Notes: a model not told the origin generated them from the letters alone. A stretch of DNA of 64,000 bases from Nitrosophilus alvini (GCF_015100395.1 NZ_AP022847.1:1242501-1306500); one strand, 5' to 3'. Positions 29,042 to 38,183 are shown, counted from the first letter of the stretch. Program-made: numbers and translations.

Positions 29042-29673
29042 CTTAAACAGTAAATCCTTTGGCTGTTGATCTCTAATGAACCGTCTTCGCACAATCTTGC
29101 ATTTTCAAGAGAAATTTTTTTCTCTTGAACATGAACAAGAAACTTTTTGCTTCTGTGAAATTCTAACTTATATTTACTAAAAATTTGCTTCCATGAATGA
29201 GATTTTTTCAATTCGGAAAAATAGTTTTTCAAAATATCCTCTTTTTCGATTTGGATATCGAGTTTGCCGTAGCCATGTGGCGCATGTGCCGTATTTAGGC
29301 CTATTCCGCATATCAGAGCCTCGGCAGCCTTGGTTGTAATCGTACCTCCAATCTTTCTGCTTTCTATATAAAAATCATTTGGCCATTTCAGCCATATACC
29401 CGAACCCCGCACCGATAAAATCTCTTTTAGAATATAAGAAAAATAAATAGAAGCAGACACTATCGGAAGATCATCTGGAAGTGAAGAAATTTCATATGCA
29501 AAAGAGAAAAAAAGATTCCCCTTTTCGCTTTTCCATTCATTTCCCCTGCTTCCGATTCCCGATGTCTGAAAATTTGCCGCAACAGCAATCGGCGCGGAAA
29601 GCTCCTTTGATTTTATTTTTTCAATAAGATATTTCTGCGTAGAGTCAATCTCGTCAAACCAGACAATCTCCAA
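29038..29673 (-). CDS. birA: Biotin-[acetyl-CoA-carboxylase] ligase, catalytic domain only
   Basis: Attaches biotin to the AccB carrier protein. The 211-aa protein begins at the catalytic domain (IVWFDEIDSTQKYL), with GIGSRGNEW as the biotinyl-AMP loop and LKWPNDFYI with the catalytic Lys. The N-terminal DNA-binding domain found in repressor-type BirA is absent, so it should not regulate biotin genes. It overlaps fmt by 20 bp. Confidence 0.92.
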   Translation of the reverse strand: MEIVWFDEIDSTQKYLIEKIKSKELSAPIAVAANFQTSGIGSRGNEWKSEKGNLFFSFAYEISSLPDDLPIVSASIYFSYILKEILSVRGSGIWLKWPNDFYIESRKIGGTITTKAAEALICGIGLNTAHAPHGYGKLDIQIEKEDILKNYFSELKKSHSWKQIFSKYKLEFHRSKKFLVHVQEKKISLENARLCEDGSLEINSQRIYCLR

Positions 29674-30568
29674 CTTTCAGTCTCCTTCCTCTGATAAAAC
29701 TTGCTATATCCATCTCTTTTTTCGAAGGGGGCTGAACCGTTATAACGGAAATGGTTCCTTTTTTGCACCCAATGACTGCTTCATTGTCCGAAATATCAAG
29801 AATTACTCCGGGTCTGTTTTGACTTTCGGTTTCGACAAGTCTTATCTTTTTAAGTTTGAGGCCGCTGTTTGTATAGATACCGGGCCAGGATATAAAGGCT
29901 CTGTATCTGTTGTATATATCCAAAGCTGAATCGAAAGAGACAAGTCCATCGCTTTTGTTTATCTTTTTACAATACGACGCATCAACATCGTTCTGAGATA
30001 GTGGTTTTATCTCATCAAAATTTCTCAAAACTGTAGGCGTAAGCTCGGCAGCACATTCAGAAAGCTTTTCAAAAAGAGTCAGGGCATTGTCCTCTTCTCC
30101 TATTTTCTCATATCTGTACGCCAGGATATCTCCCGTATCGAGCCCTTCATCCATAAGCATAGCTGTAACTCCCGTAATTTCATCACTGTTTAAAAGAGCC
30201 TGCTGTATAGGGCTGGCTCCTCTGTATTTGGGCAATAATGAAGCATGAAGATTTATACAAGGAGCAATATCTAGTATATTTTTGGGCAGTATCTGTCCAT
30301 ATGCTGCAACTACGATAAAATCAGGTGAAATATCTTTTAATATCTCTTCGCTGTTATCACCTTTTAGGGAGTGTGGCTGATATATTTTCATACCTGGATG
30401 AGCTTGCAAAAGAAATTTTTTCACATCCGGGGGAGTGAGTATCTTTTTTCTCCCTACAGGCTTGTCCGGCTGTGTAAAAACCGCCGCTACATCCATATCC
30501 GGCATTTCAAAAAGTTTTTTCAAAATTTTTGTTGCGTAATCAGGAGTTCCCATAAAAACAATACGCAT
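29654..30568 (-). CDS. fmt: Methionyl-tRNA formyltransferase
   Basis: Formylates Met-tRNAi for initiation, 304 aa. RIVFMGTPDYA opens the N-terminal domain; NLHASLLPKYRGASPIQ holds the catalytic Asn/His; the DEGLDTGDIL segment follows, and the OB-like C-terminal domain binds tRNA. Its ribosome-binding site (AAGGAG) lies just downstream of a composite intergenic repeat (30584-30672). Confidence 0.96.
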   Translation of the reverse strand: MRIVFMGTPDYATKILKKLFEMPDMDVAAVFTQPDKPVGRKKILTPPDVKKFLLQAHPGMKIYQPHSLKGDNSEEILKDISPDFIVVAAYGQILPKNILDIAPCINLHASLLPKYRGASPIQQALLNSDEITGVTAMLMDEGLDTGDILAYRYEKIGEEDNALTLFEKLSECAAELTPTVLRNFDEIKPLSQNDVDASYCKKINKSDGLVSFDSALDIYNRYRAFISWPGIYTNSGLKLKKIRLVETESQNRPGVILDISDNEAVIGCKKGTISVITVQPPSKKEMDIASFIRGRRLKVGDCLV

Positions 30569-30583
30569 CGTTCTCCTTTTTTG

Positions 30584-30672
30584 TTCGTGACTCGTAATTG
30601 GTGACTCGTGATTCGTGACTGGTTTTATCTCACACTCACACTCACACCCACACTCACACCAATACTAACACT
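30584..30672 (-). repeat. Composite hexamer/heptamer intergenic repeat, copy 2 (proB-fmt)
   Basis: Read with the flanking genes (minus strand): GAGTGTTAG, then GTGTGAGTGTGGGTGTGAG-type hexamers (about six units), the spacer AGATAAAACCAG, and heptamers TCACGAA/TCACGAG (five units, one as TTACGAG). The array begins inside the end of proB and supplies its last codons and stop (GAG TGT TAG). On the + strand it reads as CACACT and TTCGTGA units. Confidence 0.85.
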
Positions 30673-31423
30673 CAAAAAGCGTTCCGCCCCTGTGTTCACC
30701 TTTTAGCAGAAAACTTTTCACATCACTCAGGTCAAATCCACTTGCAAGAAAAACCTTGCGTCCATGCTTCAACAGAAAATCGGCAGCTTTCAGTTTTGTT
30801 ACTATACCGCCTGTAGCAAATCTGTAATTGGGAGTATATTCACATTCAAGCTCTTTAGGATCTATATGGCTTACAACTTTTTGCAGTTTTGCATCAGGAT
30901 ATTTTTTAGGATCTTTGTCATAATATCCATCTATATCGGATAGGATTACCAGCATTTGGGCATCAAAATAGTATGCAACATGCGCTGAGAGCTGATCATT
31001 ATCTCCGAAAACAAGCTCTTCCGTCGCAGTAACGTCGTTTTCATTTATAATAGGTATAACCCTGTTTTTCAAAAGCACTTCAATGGCATTTCTTGCATAC
31101 GCAGTCCTCTTTCTTGAGTCAAAATCATCTGCAGTCAAAAGAACCTGTGCACAGACAATACCGTGTTTTTCAAACTTCTTCTGATAACTCTTCATTAAAA
31201 AAGGCTGACCTATGGCCGCAAGGGCCTGTCTGTTTGCTATCAGTTTTTTGTCCAGTTTCACTCTCGTATATCCTGCCGCTACGGCTCCAGAACTTACAAG
31301 GATAATCTCGAAGTTTTGTGCCGCTTCAGAAAGGAAATCCACAAGTTTCTGCATACGCTCCCTGGCAAGCCTGTTGTTTTCGGTCAATACTGCACTTCCT
31401 ACTTTTACAACGATTCTTTTCAA
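30665..31423 (-). CDS. proB: Glutamate 5-kinase, short form without PUA domain
   Basis: First step of proline synthesis, phosphorylating glutamate. The 252-aa amino-acid-kinase domain is complete: [11 protein letters not shown] (start), [35 protein letters not shown] (split motif at about 133-158) and [13 protein letters not shown]. The C-terminal PUA domain of E. coli ProB (367 aa) is missing, as in other Campylobacterota. The final residues FEC and the stop codon come from the edge of an intergenic repeat. The start overlaps the obg stop (ATGA). Confidence 0.93.
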   Translation of the reverse strand: MKRIVVKVGSAVLTENNRLARERMQKLVDFLSEAAQNFEIILVSSGAVAAGYTRVKLDKKLIANRQALAAIGQPFLMKSYQKKFEKHGIVCAQVLLTADDFDSRKRTAYARNAIEVLLKNRVIPIINENDVTATEELVFGDNDQLSAHVAYYFDAQMLVILSDIDGYYDKDPKKYPDAKLQKVVSHIDPKELECEYTPNYRFATGGIVTKLKAADFLLKHGRKVFLASGFDLSDVKSFLLKGEHRGGTLFEC

Positions 31424-32511
31424 CTTTTCTCTCCGATTTTTACAAGGTCATAAAGTGCAAACATCAATGGCCTTATATTTATATTCGATACGGAGGATAT
31501 AGGAAACACAAAATAGGGTTTGGATTTTTCCAAATGTTCTGTCTCCTGTATAAAATATCTGTATCTTTCATCAAGTCCGTATCTGTTTTCGCCTCCCGGT
31601 TCAAGTCCTATATCTTTTATAAACTTCTCAATCTTTTCGTTTGCTTCCGCCTCATCAAATGCATCTACTTTTGTCAAAGCTATTGCGAACTCTCTCTTGC
31701 TAAGTCTTTCAGAAAATTTTTTTAGCTCTTTTTTCAAAATTTCATACTGCTTAAAAGGCTCTCTGTAACTTGCAAGATCTATCATAAAAAGAAGGGATTT
31801 AGTCCTCTCTATATGCTTTAAAAACCGCAGTCCCAGTCCTTTCCCTTCGCTGGCTCCGCCTATAATACCCGGAATATCGGCCATAACAAATGATTTGTAT
31901 TCATCTATACTTACAACTCCCAGTTTCGGTGTAAGTGTCGTAAACTCATAATTTGCAATTTCAGGTCTGGCATTTGATACCACGGATATGAGTGTAGATT
32001 TTCCGGCATTAGGAAATCCTACAAGACCCACATCAGCAATTAGTTTGAGTTCTAGTCTTATCTTTCTAGTCTTTCCGGGAAGTCCCGGTTGTGCATAAGT
32101 GGGCTTCTGGTTTGATGCGGACCTGAAGTGCCAGTTTCCAAGCCCTCCTTTGCCGCCTTCAAGAAATTTTACCTTTTGACCGTCTTCGGTCAGATCCAGA
32201 AGCAGTTCACCTGTTTCGGCATCTCTGACTTCCGTTCCCGGAGGAACTATCAACACAAGAGGCCTGCCGTTTTTTCCATGCTTTTTTCTTCCTTCGCCAG
32301 GCTTTCCGTTTTCAGCTTTGAGTACCTTTTTCCCTTTAAAGTGTGAAAGAGTATGGGTATTTTTATCCACTACAAAATATACGTCTCCTCCCTTCCCTCC
32401 GTCACCGCCGTCGGGTCCTCCTTTTGGAATGAATTTTTCTCTTCGAAAGGAGACGGCGCCGGCTCCGCCTTTACCTGAACTTACTGTCAATTCTACACTG
32501 TCAACAAACAT
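31420..32511 (-). CDS. obg: Ribosome-assembly GTPase Obg
   Basis: A 363-aa GTPase acting in 50S assembly and stress control. The Gly-rich Obg domain (about residues 1-158: [17 protein letters not shown] at the start) is followed by the G domain ([10 protein letters not shown] about 166-175, [16 protein letters not shown], and a LTKVDAF G4 motif). The C-terminal region is short. It follows rplU-rpmA, as in most bacteria, after a 150-bp gap. Confidence 0.96.
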   Translation of the reverse strand: MFVDSVELTVSSGKGGAGAVSFRREKFIPKGGPDGGDGGKGGDVYFVVDKNTHTLSHFKGKKVLKAENGKPGEGRKKHGKNGRPLVLIVPPGTEVRDAETGELLLDLTEDGQKVKFLEGGKGGLGNWHFRSASNQKPTYAQPGLPGKTRKIRLELKLIADVGLVGFPNAGKSTLISVVSNARPEIANYEFTTLTPKLGVVSIDEYKSFVMADIPGIIGGASEGKGLGLRFLKHIERTKSLLFMIDLASYREPFKQYEILKKELKKFSERLSKREFAIALTKVDAFDEAEANEKIEKFIKDIGLEPGGENRYGLDERYRYFIQETEHLEKSKPYFVFPISSVSNINIRPLMFALYDLVKIGEKS

Positions 32512-32639
32512 AAATATCCTTGGGAAATTAAAAATTTATCAATCACTATTATCCAAATACGAAATTATTATATAGAAAAATGGTTAAATACCATATTTAA
32601 TAAAAAAGATTTTGCGGAGATTTTCAAATATTCGGAGTC

Positions 32640-32660
32640 TTTTCGGGCAAAGCCCGAAAA
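32640..32660. other. Perfect inverted repeat between rpmA and obg
   Basis: TTTTCGGGC-AAA-GCCCGAAAA, a 9-bp stem with a 3-nt loop directly after the rpmA stop. It lacks a U tract on the minus strand, so it is not a standard terminator; it may stabilise the rpmA 3' end or attenuate obg. The remaining 128 bp up to obg are AT-rich and may hold an obg promoter, but no single box stands out. Confidence 0.6.
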
Positions 32661-32915
32661 TTATGCAGGATAGACGGAGATTTTTTGTCTTTTTTTATCT
32701 TTTCTTTCAAATTTTACATATCCGTCAACAAGAGCATATATAGTATGGTCTTTTCCCATACCTACATTGTTTCCGGGATGGATTTTTGTACCTCTTTGTC
32801 TGATTATGATATTTCCGGCTCTGACAAATTCGCCGCCGAATTTTTTCACACCCAGTCGTCTACCGGCACTGTCTCTGTTATTCTGGGTACTTCCCTGACC
32901 TTTCTTGTGAGCCAT
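32661..32915 (-). CDS. rpmA: 50S ribosomal protein L27
   Basis: An 84-aa ribosomal protein near the peptidyl-transferase centre. It starts [20 protein letters not shown], the usual unprocessed N-terminus (no Firmicutes-type leader to cleave). It lies 10 bp after rplU. Confidence 0.97.
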   Translation of the reverse strand: MAHKKGQGSTQNNRDSAGRRLGVKKFGGEFVRAGNIIIRQRGTKIHPGNNVGMGKDHTIYALVDGYVKFERKDKKRQKISVYPA

Positions 32916-32925
32916 TATCTACTCC

Positions 32926-33231
32926 TTACGCTATCTTGGTAATTCTTACTCTTGTGAAGTCTCTTCTGAAACCTCTCTTGAGTTTACTGTCTTTTCTTCT
33001 TCTTTTTTTGAAGATTATAACTTTTTTTCCTCTACCCTCGTTTATGACTTCGCCTTCCACTACAGCGCCTTCAACAAACGGTGTACCGATTTTAAGCTCT
33101 CCGTCGTTTACGGCAAGAACCTCTTTGAATTCTACTTTTGTTTTCGGCTCAAGACTCATTTTGTCAAAGCAGATAATATCACCTTCCTGAACCTTATACT
33201 GCTTACCGCCGTTTTTTATAATTGCGTACAT
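32926..33231 (-). CDS. rplU: 50S ribosomal protein L21
   Basis: A 101-aa 50S protein; [18 protein letters not shown] is the family start, with GGAAGAAGG upstream. The in-frame extension of seven codons (to 33252) is not part of the family. A possible -10 box (TATTAT) lies at about 33256. Confidence 0.96.
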   Translation of the reverse strand: MYAIIKNGGKQYKVQEGDIICFDKMSLEPKTKVEFKEVLAVNDGELKIGTPFVEGAVVEGEVINEGRGKKVIIFKKRRRKDSKLKRGFRRDFTRVRITKIA

Positions 33232-33305
33232 CCTTCTTCCTTCTTCGGACATTTTGATTGCGAATAATATCCAAAAAATGTTTAAGCTTAGATTAAAGAG
33301 TTACT

Positions 33306-33677
33306 CTAAAGGATCGCTATAGCCTCGATCTCCACAAGTGCATTTTTAGGAAGTGTTTTTACCGCAACTGTACTGCGTGCAGGCTTGTGTTCTTTGAAAA
33401 ATTCGGCATAGATTTCGTTGACTTTCGCAAAATCGTCCATATCGGCCAGAAATATAGTCGTTTTAACTACTTTTTGCAGAGTTGTTCCCGCTGCTTCAAG
33501 TACATTTGAAAGATTGTTCAAAACCTGTCTCGTCTGCTTCTCGATATCGGCCTGAACCATCTCTCCTTCCGGCGTCAGGGCTATCTGTCCTGATGTATAT
33601 ATAAACTCTCCGATTCGTACAGCCTGAGAATATGGTCCTATTGCCTGTGGCGCTTTGTCTGTAGATATCATTTCCAT
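33306..33677 (-). CDS. ridA: RidA family enamine/imine deaminase
   Basis: A 123-aa protein that hydrolyses reactive 2-aminoacrylate from PLP enzymes. It has the full RidA pattern: APQAIGPYSQAVRIG, YTSGQIALTPEGEMV, the substrate Arg in PARSTVAVKTLPKNALVEIE (at about 97-116). Divergent from the M20 gene. Confidence 0.93.
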   Translation of the reverse strand: MEMISTDKAPQAIGPYSQAVRIGEFIYTSGQIALTPEGEMVQADIEKQTRQVLNNLSNVLEAAGTTLQKVVKTTIFLADMDDFAKVNEIYAEFFKEHKPARSTVAVKTLPKNALVEIEAIAIL

Positions 33678-33700
33678 ATAAAATCCTTTTTTTTGAACTT

Positions 33701-33709
33701 ATTTTATCA
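33701..33709 (-). promoter_or_regulatory. Extended -10 promoter of ridA
   Basis: TGATAAAAT on the minus strand, 24 bp before the ridA ATG, in the 88-bp divergent gap shared with the M20 amidohydrolase gene. Confidence 0.5.
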
Positions 33710-33765
33710 AAATGAAAATTATTATATTATCAAAGTATAAAGACCTTTTTTGCAGGGAGGTTCAC

Positions 33766-34959
33766 ATGAATCGGGATATCAAACGCAAACTTTTCAAAAC
33801 TATCGACTCCCTGAAAGAGAAAGCCATAAACATAAGACGTGACATCCACAGACATCCTGAGCTCTCAAACCAGGAAGAACACACAAAATATCTTGTAAAA
33901 GGTATCCTTGAGATGGAAGGATACACGATAAAAGAGTTCAAAGACCACAACGGCATCATAGCAGACCTTGTTGTGGACGAAAACAAGCCTTTTGTGGCAA
34001 TCAGAGCAGATATGGATGCACTTCCTATAGAAGAACATACAAACAAGCCATACGCTTCGGAAGTAAAGGGTGTAATGCACGCCTGCGGACACGATGCTCA
34101 TACCGCCATCGGTATAGGAACTGCCATCGCTTTTGCCTCTGTAAAAGAGAGACTACCGGCAAACATAAGATTTATTTTTCAACATGCAGAAGAGGTAAAT
34201 GAAGGGGGCAGTATAGATATGATAAGAGACGGGGCTCTGGAAAATGTCAAAGCGATATTCGGACTGCATGTATATCCATACATGATGACCGGACAGATAG
34301 GATATAAATATGGTGTGATGATGGCAAGTGCAGATATTTTCACTATAGAGATTTTCGGCAAATCCTCTCATGGAGCAAGGCCTCACGAAGGAGTGGATGC
34401 AATACTGGTAACCGCAATGGCCGTAAATTCGCTAAATCATATCGTATCAAGACGAATAGACCCGATACACCCGGCTGTCATTTCCCTGGGAACTATAGAA
34501 GGAGGAAACGCACCAAACATCATTTGCGATCACGTAAAGTTGAGAGGCACTGTTCGTACTCTGAACGAAAAAATAAGAAAAAAGATACCCGAAATGATGG
34601 AAGTATCCATAAAAGGTATATGCCAGTCGATGGGTGCCAAATATAAATTCGAATATGAATTCGGCCAACCGGAACTGATAAACGATGACAAAATGGTGGA
34701 CATTGTCGTAAAAGAGGCTAAAAAGATAATAGGCGAAGAAAATGTCATAGACCTGCTCGATCCAGTTATGGGAGGAGAGGATTTTTCCAGATACCTGCAG
34801 ATAGTGCCAGGCGCTTTTTTTAGGCTAGGAACCTGCAATCCCAAAAAAGGAACCTGTGTGCCCCAGCACAACAGCAGGTTCGATATCGATGAAGAGGCTT
34901 TGCCTATAGGTATGAAGATACTTGCCGCATCGGCTCTGGAGGCTATGAATGAAAAATAG
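33766..34959 (+). CDS. M20 family amidohydrolase (HipO-like)
   Basis: A 397-aa zinc amidohydrolase of the M20D group (N-acyl-amino-acid, hippurate or acetyl-diaminopimelate hydrolases). Metal ligands are visible in MHACGHDAHTA (about residues 103-113) and the EEVNEGG motif; DLLDPVMGGEDFSRYL carries later ligand residues. The closest known relative in the phylum is hippuricase HipO of C. jejuni, but the substrate here cannot be read from sequence. The ATG at 33766 follows GGGAGG. It overlaps the next gene by 11 bp. Confidence 0.85.
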   Translation: MNRDIKRKLFKTIDSLKEKAINIRRDIHRHPELSNQEEHTKYLVKGILEMEGYTIKEFKDHNGIIADLVVDENKPFVAIRADMDALPIEEHTNKPYASEVKGVMHACGHDAHTAIGIGTAIAFASVKERLPANIRFIFQHAEEVNEGGSIDMIRDGALENVKAIFGLHVYPYMMTGQIGYKYGVMMASADIFTIEIFGKSSHGARPHEGVDAILVTAMAVNSLNHIVSRRIDPIHPAVISLGTIEGGNAPNIICDHVKLRGTVRTLNEKIRKKIPEMMEVSIKGICQSMGAKYKFEYEFGQPELINDDKMVDIVVKEAKKIIGEENVIDLLDPVMGGEDFSRYLQIVPGAFFRLGTCNPKKGTCVPQHNSRFDIDEEALPIGMKILAASALEAMNEK

Positions 34960-36424
34960 GCTTTTTCTGAAACTTCCCAACAATATCGAATACTGGAGGG
35001 TATTGAAAAAACTTTACGAAGAGCTTTGCCGTATTATAGATTTTCCAACAAAGGAGAAAAAAGAGTTGGAAGCCGCCTTGAAAGAGCTTTTTGAAAATGC
35101 CGTTGTTCATGCATATGAGCCTGAAGAAGAGGGAGAGATAGAGATAGGTTTTGAACTGTTTGAAAACGGAATCAAAATCGATATAAGAGACGAAGGATTG
35201 CCTTTTGATGCAAATATATTAAAATCTGTTCCTATCGATTTGAAAGAGAAAAACAGAGGATTAAACAGAGTTTTTTTAAATACCGACAGCTTCAGGTTTT
35301 ACAATCTTGGACAAAAAGGAAAGAAATTCTCCATTATAAAATATAGTCCCAAAAAACTTCGCCTCAAAGAAGATATTCCTTTTTACAGCGATATAGGATA
35401 CGATTTCGACAAAACAGCAAAAGAGATGATAAGAGAAAGACTTACAATAAGGCTCTTCAAAGAGGGTGACGAAATCCATATTCCGGCTCTAATCTACAAA
35501 AACTACGGCTATACATACTTCAAAAATCTCTTCTACTATCCAGAAAAAATTCTTCAAAAAGAGAAAAGCGGTCAGATATCTTCTATTATCGCGGAAATTG
35601 ATGGCAAAGTGGTAGGACATTTTGCTCTTGTCAAAATACCGAACTCAAACATAGCCGAAATAGGTATAGCGGTAGTAGATCCGAAATTCAAAGGTATGGG
35701 AATAATGAACGCCATGTTCAAGCTTCTTCTCAAACGCGCAAGAGAGCTTGGTTTAAGCGCACTTTTCGGAGAAGCGGTCATGTTTCATCCCTACAGTCAG
35801 AAAGCAAACCTTACACACGGATTTTGTGAAAGCGCACTTCTGCTAGGCGACGTACACCATAAAGTGATGCTCAAAGAACACAAATACCCCTTCAGAGAAA
35901 AAAGAGGAGCGGCTCTGATAGGCTACAAGGTTCTAAAAAGAAGAAAAAGAAAAATATTTCTGCCAAAGCAATATGAAGAGATGATAAAAGAGGTGTATAA
36001 AAAATGCCGAGTCCCTTTTGAGGCTGCAAAAAGGGGAAGAAAAGCCGAAAAACTGCAAAGAGAGTACAACAAAGCTTTCAACATCTGCACTCTTGTCATC
36101 GAAGGTGATTTTGAAGATTTCGAGACTGTTTTCAAAAGAGAGTTCGAAAAATCTCTGGCAAAACATCCCGATATGATATATGCGGATATAAACCTGAATA
36201 ATTGCAAAAATATAGACAAAACCGTTGAAATTCTAAATGATTATGGCTTTTTCTATTCAGGTATTCTCTTTTCGAGGCGAAACGAGAAAGACTATCTTCG
36301 CCTCCAGTTCGAAAGCTCCGAAATCATAGAAGAAAAACATTTGGTCTGCTGGTCTGAGTACTGTAAAAATCTGCTTGAATTCGTACTTTGTGACAAAAAC
36401 AGGGTTCTTGGCACAAGCAAATAA
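34949..36424 (+). CDS. Fusion of RsbW-like histidine-kinase-type ATPase domain and GNAT acetyltransferase
   Basis: A 491-aa protein. Residues 1-150 resemble HATPase_c_2 anti-sigma-factor kinases: ALKELFENAVVHAY has the N-box Glu/Asn and IRDEGLPFD the G1-type box. Residues about 165-320 resemble a GNAT N-acetyltransferase: GIAVVDPKFKGMGIMNAMF is the acetyl-CoA-binding motif A (usual Q/RxxGxG/A, here KGMGIM). Residues 330-491 form a third, unrecognised region ending in a beta-rich fold. It overlaps the M20 gene by 11 bp (coupled). The frame is open throughout, so the fusion is genuine. A role in signalling or protein acetylation is inferred only. Confidence 0.75.
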   Translation: MKNRLFLKLPNNIEYWRVLKKLYEELCRIIDFPTKEKKELEAALKELFENAVVHAYEPEEEGEIEIGFELFENGIKIDIRDEGLPFDANILKSVPIDLKEKNRGLNRVFLNTDSFRFYNLGQKGKKFSIIKYSPKKLRLKEDIPFYSDIGYDFDKTAKEMIRERLTIRLFKEGDEIHIPALIYKNYGYTYFKNLFYYPEKILQKEKSGQISSIIAEIDGKVVGHFALVKIPNSNIAEIGIAVVDPKFKGMGIMNAMFKLLLKRARELGLSALFGEAVMFHPYSQKANLTHGFCESALLLGDVHHKVMLKEHKYPFREKRGAALIGYKVLKRRKRKIFLPKQYEEMIKEVYKKCRVPFEAAKRGRKAEKLQREYNKAFNICTLVIEGDFEDFETVFKREFEKSLAKHPDMIYADINLNNCKNIDKTVEILNDYGFFYSGILFSRRNEKDYLRLQFESSEIIEEKHLVCWSEYCKNLLEFVLCDKNRVLGTSK

Positions 36425-36434
36425 ATCCGTTAAA

Positions 36435-37529
36435 TTAAAATTTCTCTATCACTTTTTTGAAAACTCTGTAAAGTTTTTCCACCTCATCAACAGATGTTCT
36501 TTCGTTCGGTGCATGAATAGTATCGTTTATTACACCAAATTCCACCGTTTTTACACCAAATTCCCCAAAAAATCTCGCATCGCTTGTTCCTCCGGCGGTT
36601 GAGTGTTTCGGAGTCGTTCCTGTAACCTCTTTTATCGACTCATCGATGATTTTTACTATTTTTGAATTGGGATCGGTCAGAAAGGGTTTTGCGCTTTGAG
36701 AAATTCTGAGTGTATAGTTCATACCGCTAAAATATCTGTGTACAAAATCTTCCACATCTTTTATGGTAGTTTTCGTTGAGTTTCTTACATTGAACATCAT
36801 CTTCAACTTTCCGGGCGTCACGTTAGTCACTTCCATACCGGCTCTTATATCGGTTATGACAAATTTACTCGGAGCAAAAAACTCATCCCCTTCGTCAAGA
36901 TCGGCTCCTGCCATATGAGGAAGCACCTGGGCCACTTTATGTATAGGATTAACAGCTTTTTCCGGATACGCGGCATGTCCCTGTCTGCCTGTTTTTTCTA
37001 TAACTCCGTTTATAGAGCCTCTTCTACCTATCTTTACCGCATCACCGAAGAGTTTTTCACAGGTGGGCTCAGCCACTACCGCAAAATCAGGCATTAGCCC
37101 GATTTTTCTCAACTCTTCAAGTACAATTTTCGTTCCGTATTTTGCATCACCCTCTTCATCGCTTGTAAGAAGCAGAGATAAAATTCCGTTGAAGCTTCCT
37201 GTCTCCTTTACAGCCTGGACAAATGCGGCAACACCGCTTTTCATATCCTGCGCACCTCTTGCATATATGTATCCATCTTTTTCTACAGGCTCAAAGGGGT
37301 CACTATTCCACCCGTCTCCGGGAGGCACAACGTCAACATGTCCTGCAAAACAGAGATGCTCACCTTCGCCAAATCTCTTGTAAAGAAAAAGATTTTTAAC
37401 ATCGTACTTGTTAACCCATATCGCTTCAAAGTCCGGAAGATAATCTTTGATAAAATCAAGACTCCCAGCATCATGTGGCGTTACAGAGTGAAATTTCAGA
37501 AGTTTTTTAAAAAGCTCTATTACATCCAT
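36435..37529 (-). CDS. dapE: Succinyl-diaminopimelate desuccinylase
   Basis: A 364-aa zinc hydrolase that frees LL-diaminopimelate from its N-succinyl form (lysine and peptidoglycan synthesis). [12 protein letters not shown] (about residues 65-76), GAQDMKSG (about 97-104) and [11 protein letters not shown] hold the metal ligands and catalytic Glu. It converges on the HATPase-GNAT gene with a 10-bp gap. The PLP aminotransferase at 48.8 kb could be its upstream partner in the pathway. Confidence 0.94.
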   Translation of the reverse strand: MDVIELFKKLLKFHSVTPHDAGSLDFIKDYLPDFEAIWVNKYDVKNLFLYKRFGEGEHLCFAGHVDVVPPGDGWNSDPFEPVEKDGYIYARGAQDMKSGVAAFVQAVKETGSFNGILSLLLTSDEEGDAKYGTKIVLEELRKIGLMPDFAVVAEPTCEKLFGDAVKIGRRGSINGVIEKTGRQGHAAYPEKAVNPIHKVAQVLPHMAGADLDEGDEFFAPSKFVITDIRAGMEVTNVTPGKLKMMFNVRNSTKTTIKDVEDFVHRYFSGMNYTLRISQSAKPFLTDPNSKIVKIIDESIKEVTGTTPKHSTAGGTSDARFFGEFGVKTVEFGVINDTIHAPNERTSVDEVEKLYRVFKKVIEKF

Positions 37530-37545
37530 TTTTTCCTCTATTCTT

Positions 37546-37599
37546 AATTCGTGATTCGTGATTCGTGAATGGTTTTACCCACACTCACACTCACACTCT
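37546..37599 (-). repeat. Composite hexamer/heptamer intergenic repeat, copy 3 (lipoprotein-dapE)
   Basis: On the minus strand, directly after the TAG of the lipoprotein gene: AGAGTGTGAGTGTGAGTGTG (three hexamers), GGTAAAACCA, then TTCACGAATCACGAATCACG (three heptamers) and AATT. It is the shortest and cleanest copy. It ends 17 bp before the dapE start codon. Confidence 0.88.
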
Positions 37600-37935
37600 C
37601 TATCTCGGACTCTCATAAAATATATAATTTGTAGAATAATCACTAAACTCAAAATATACTTTCTTCTCGCCTTCATCCACTTTATAGTTGAAGTTTTCAT
37701 CTAAAAAACCGTAACCGTACCTATAAGGTCTGGGTCTGTTGTCACTTGTACCGTATGCAGTAGAGATTTTGTCAATTTTTATAAATCTTTTTACCAATTT
37801 ATCTCCTGCATATATATCAAGAACACCGTTTGTACCGGTCCAGTTTTGTACTGCACGTCCAAGTTTATTCTGAACTTCCTGCGTACATCCTCCAAGTAGC
37901 AGAAGTGCGGCAACTGAAGCGAGAATTATTCGCAT
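37600..37935 (-). CDS. Small predicted lipoprotein
   Basis: A 111-aa protein with a lipoprotein signal (MRIILASVAALLLLGGC, lipobox LGGC, mature from Cys17). The remainder is beta-rich, with many Tyr and Arg, and shows no family that I recognise. It should be exported and lipid-anchored in the envelope. Promoter and ribosome-binding site (AAGGAG) are clear. Confidence 0.8.
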   Translation of the reverse strand: MRIILASVAALLLLGGCTQEVQNKLGRAVQNWTGTNGVLDIYAGDKLVKRFIKIDKISTAYGTSDNRPRPYRYGYGFLDENFNYKVDEGEKKVYFEFSDYSTNYIFYESPR

Positions 37936-37954
37936 AGAACTCTCCTTGATTTTT

Positions 37955-37963
37955 TGGTATTAT
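37955..37963 (+). promoter_or_regulatory. Extended -10 promoter, rightward arm of an overlapping divergent pair
   Basis: TGGTATTAT on the + strand, 26 bp before the ATG at 37989. It shares 5 bp with the leftward -10 box of the lipoprotein gene. Confidence 0.5.
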
Positions 37964-37967
37964 ATCA
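37959..37967 (-). promoter_or_regulatory. Extended -10 promoter of the lipoprotein gene (leftward arm)
   Basis: TGATATAAT on the minus strand, a perfect extended -10 box, 24 bp before the ATG at 37935. The region from TTTTTGG to TCAAAAA is a near-palindrome centred on the shared A/T-rich core. Confidence 0.65.
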
Positions 37968-37988
37968 AAAAGGTAAAGGGAGGGCGAC

Positions 37989-38183
37989 ATGAGTGGAGGC
38001 TGGACTTGTTCCCATATGATTGGAAACTATTGCGAGCTTATCAAAAAAACATGCAATCCGGGAGATAAAGGATGCACACTATATGGAAAAGCTCTCTTCT
38101 CAAATCCGGATACTCCTTCAAATGATGCTGTAAAAAGAAGAGAGGAGATTGAAAAAAAAAGAAAAGAGAGAGGCTACTTTTAG
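37989..38183 (+). CDS. Small Cys-containing conserved hypothetical protein
   Basis: A 64-aa soluble protein with four cysteines (Cys7, Cys15, Cys22, Cys29) and His9, in the pattern WTCSH...YC...TC...GC, followed by a charged helical tail (KRREEIEKKRKERGYF). The spacing could bind a metal or Fe-S cluster, but no family is recognised. A strong site (AAGGGAGGGCGAC) precedes the ATG. It lies 54 bp before the cytochrome gene on the same strand, which has its own promoter. Confidence 0.7.
   Translation: MSGGWTCSHMIGNYCELIKKTCNPGDKGCTLYGKALFSNPDTPSNDAVKRREEIEKKRKERGYF

Noticed and set aside
27330-29100. parS site near parAB
   Set aside because: I looked for TGTTTCACGTGAAACA-like palindromes around parAB and saw none; it may lie outside the window.
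30584-30672. Hexamer/heptamer arrays as a CRISPR array
   Set aside because: Units are 6-7 bp in direct tandem without spacers, and no cas gene is present.
32640-32660. Hairpin after rpmA as a Rho-independent terminator
   Set aside because: The stem is perfect, but no T run follows on the minus strand (AAAAGACTCC), so it is listed only as an inverted repeat.
34949-36424. HATPase-GNAT fusion as an artefact of a lost stop codon
   Set aside because: No remnant start, ribosome-binding site or frame change was seen at the domain border, and the linker looks like normal coding sequence.
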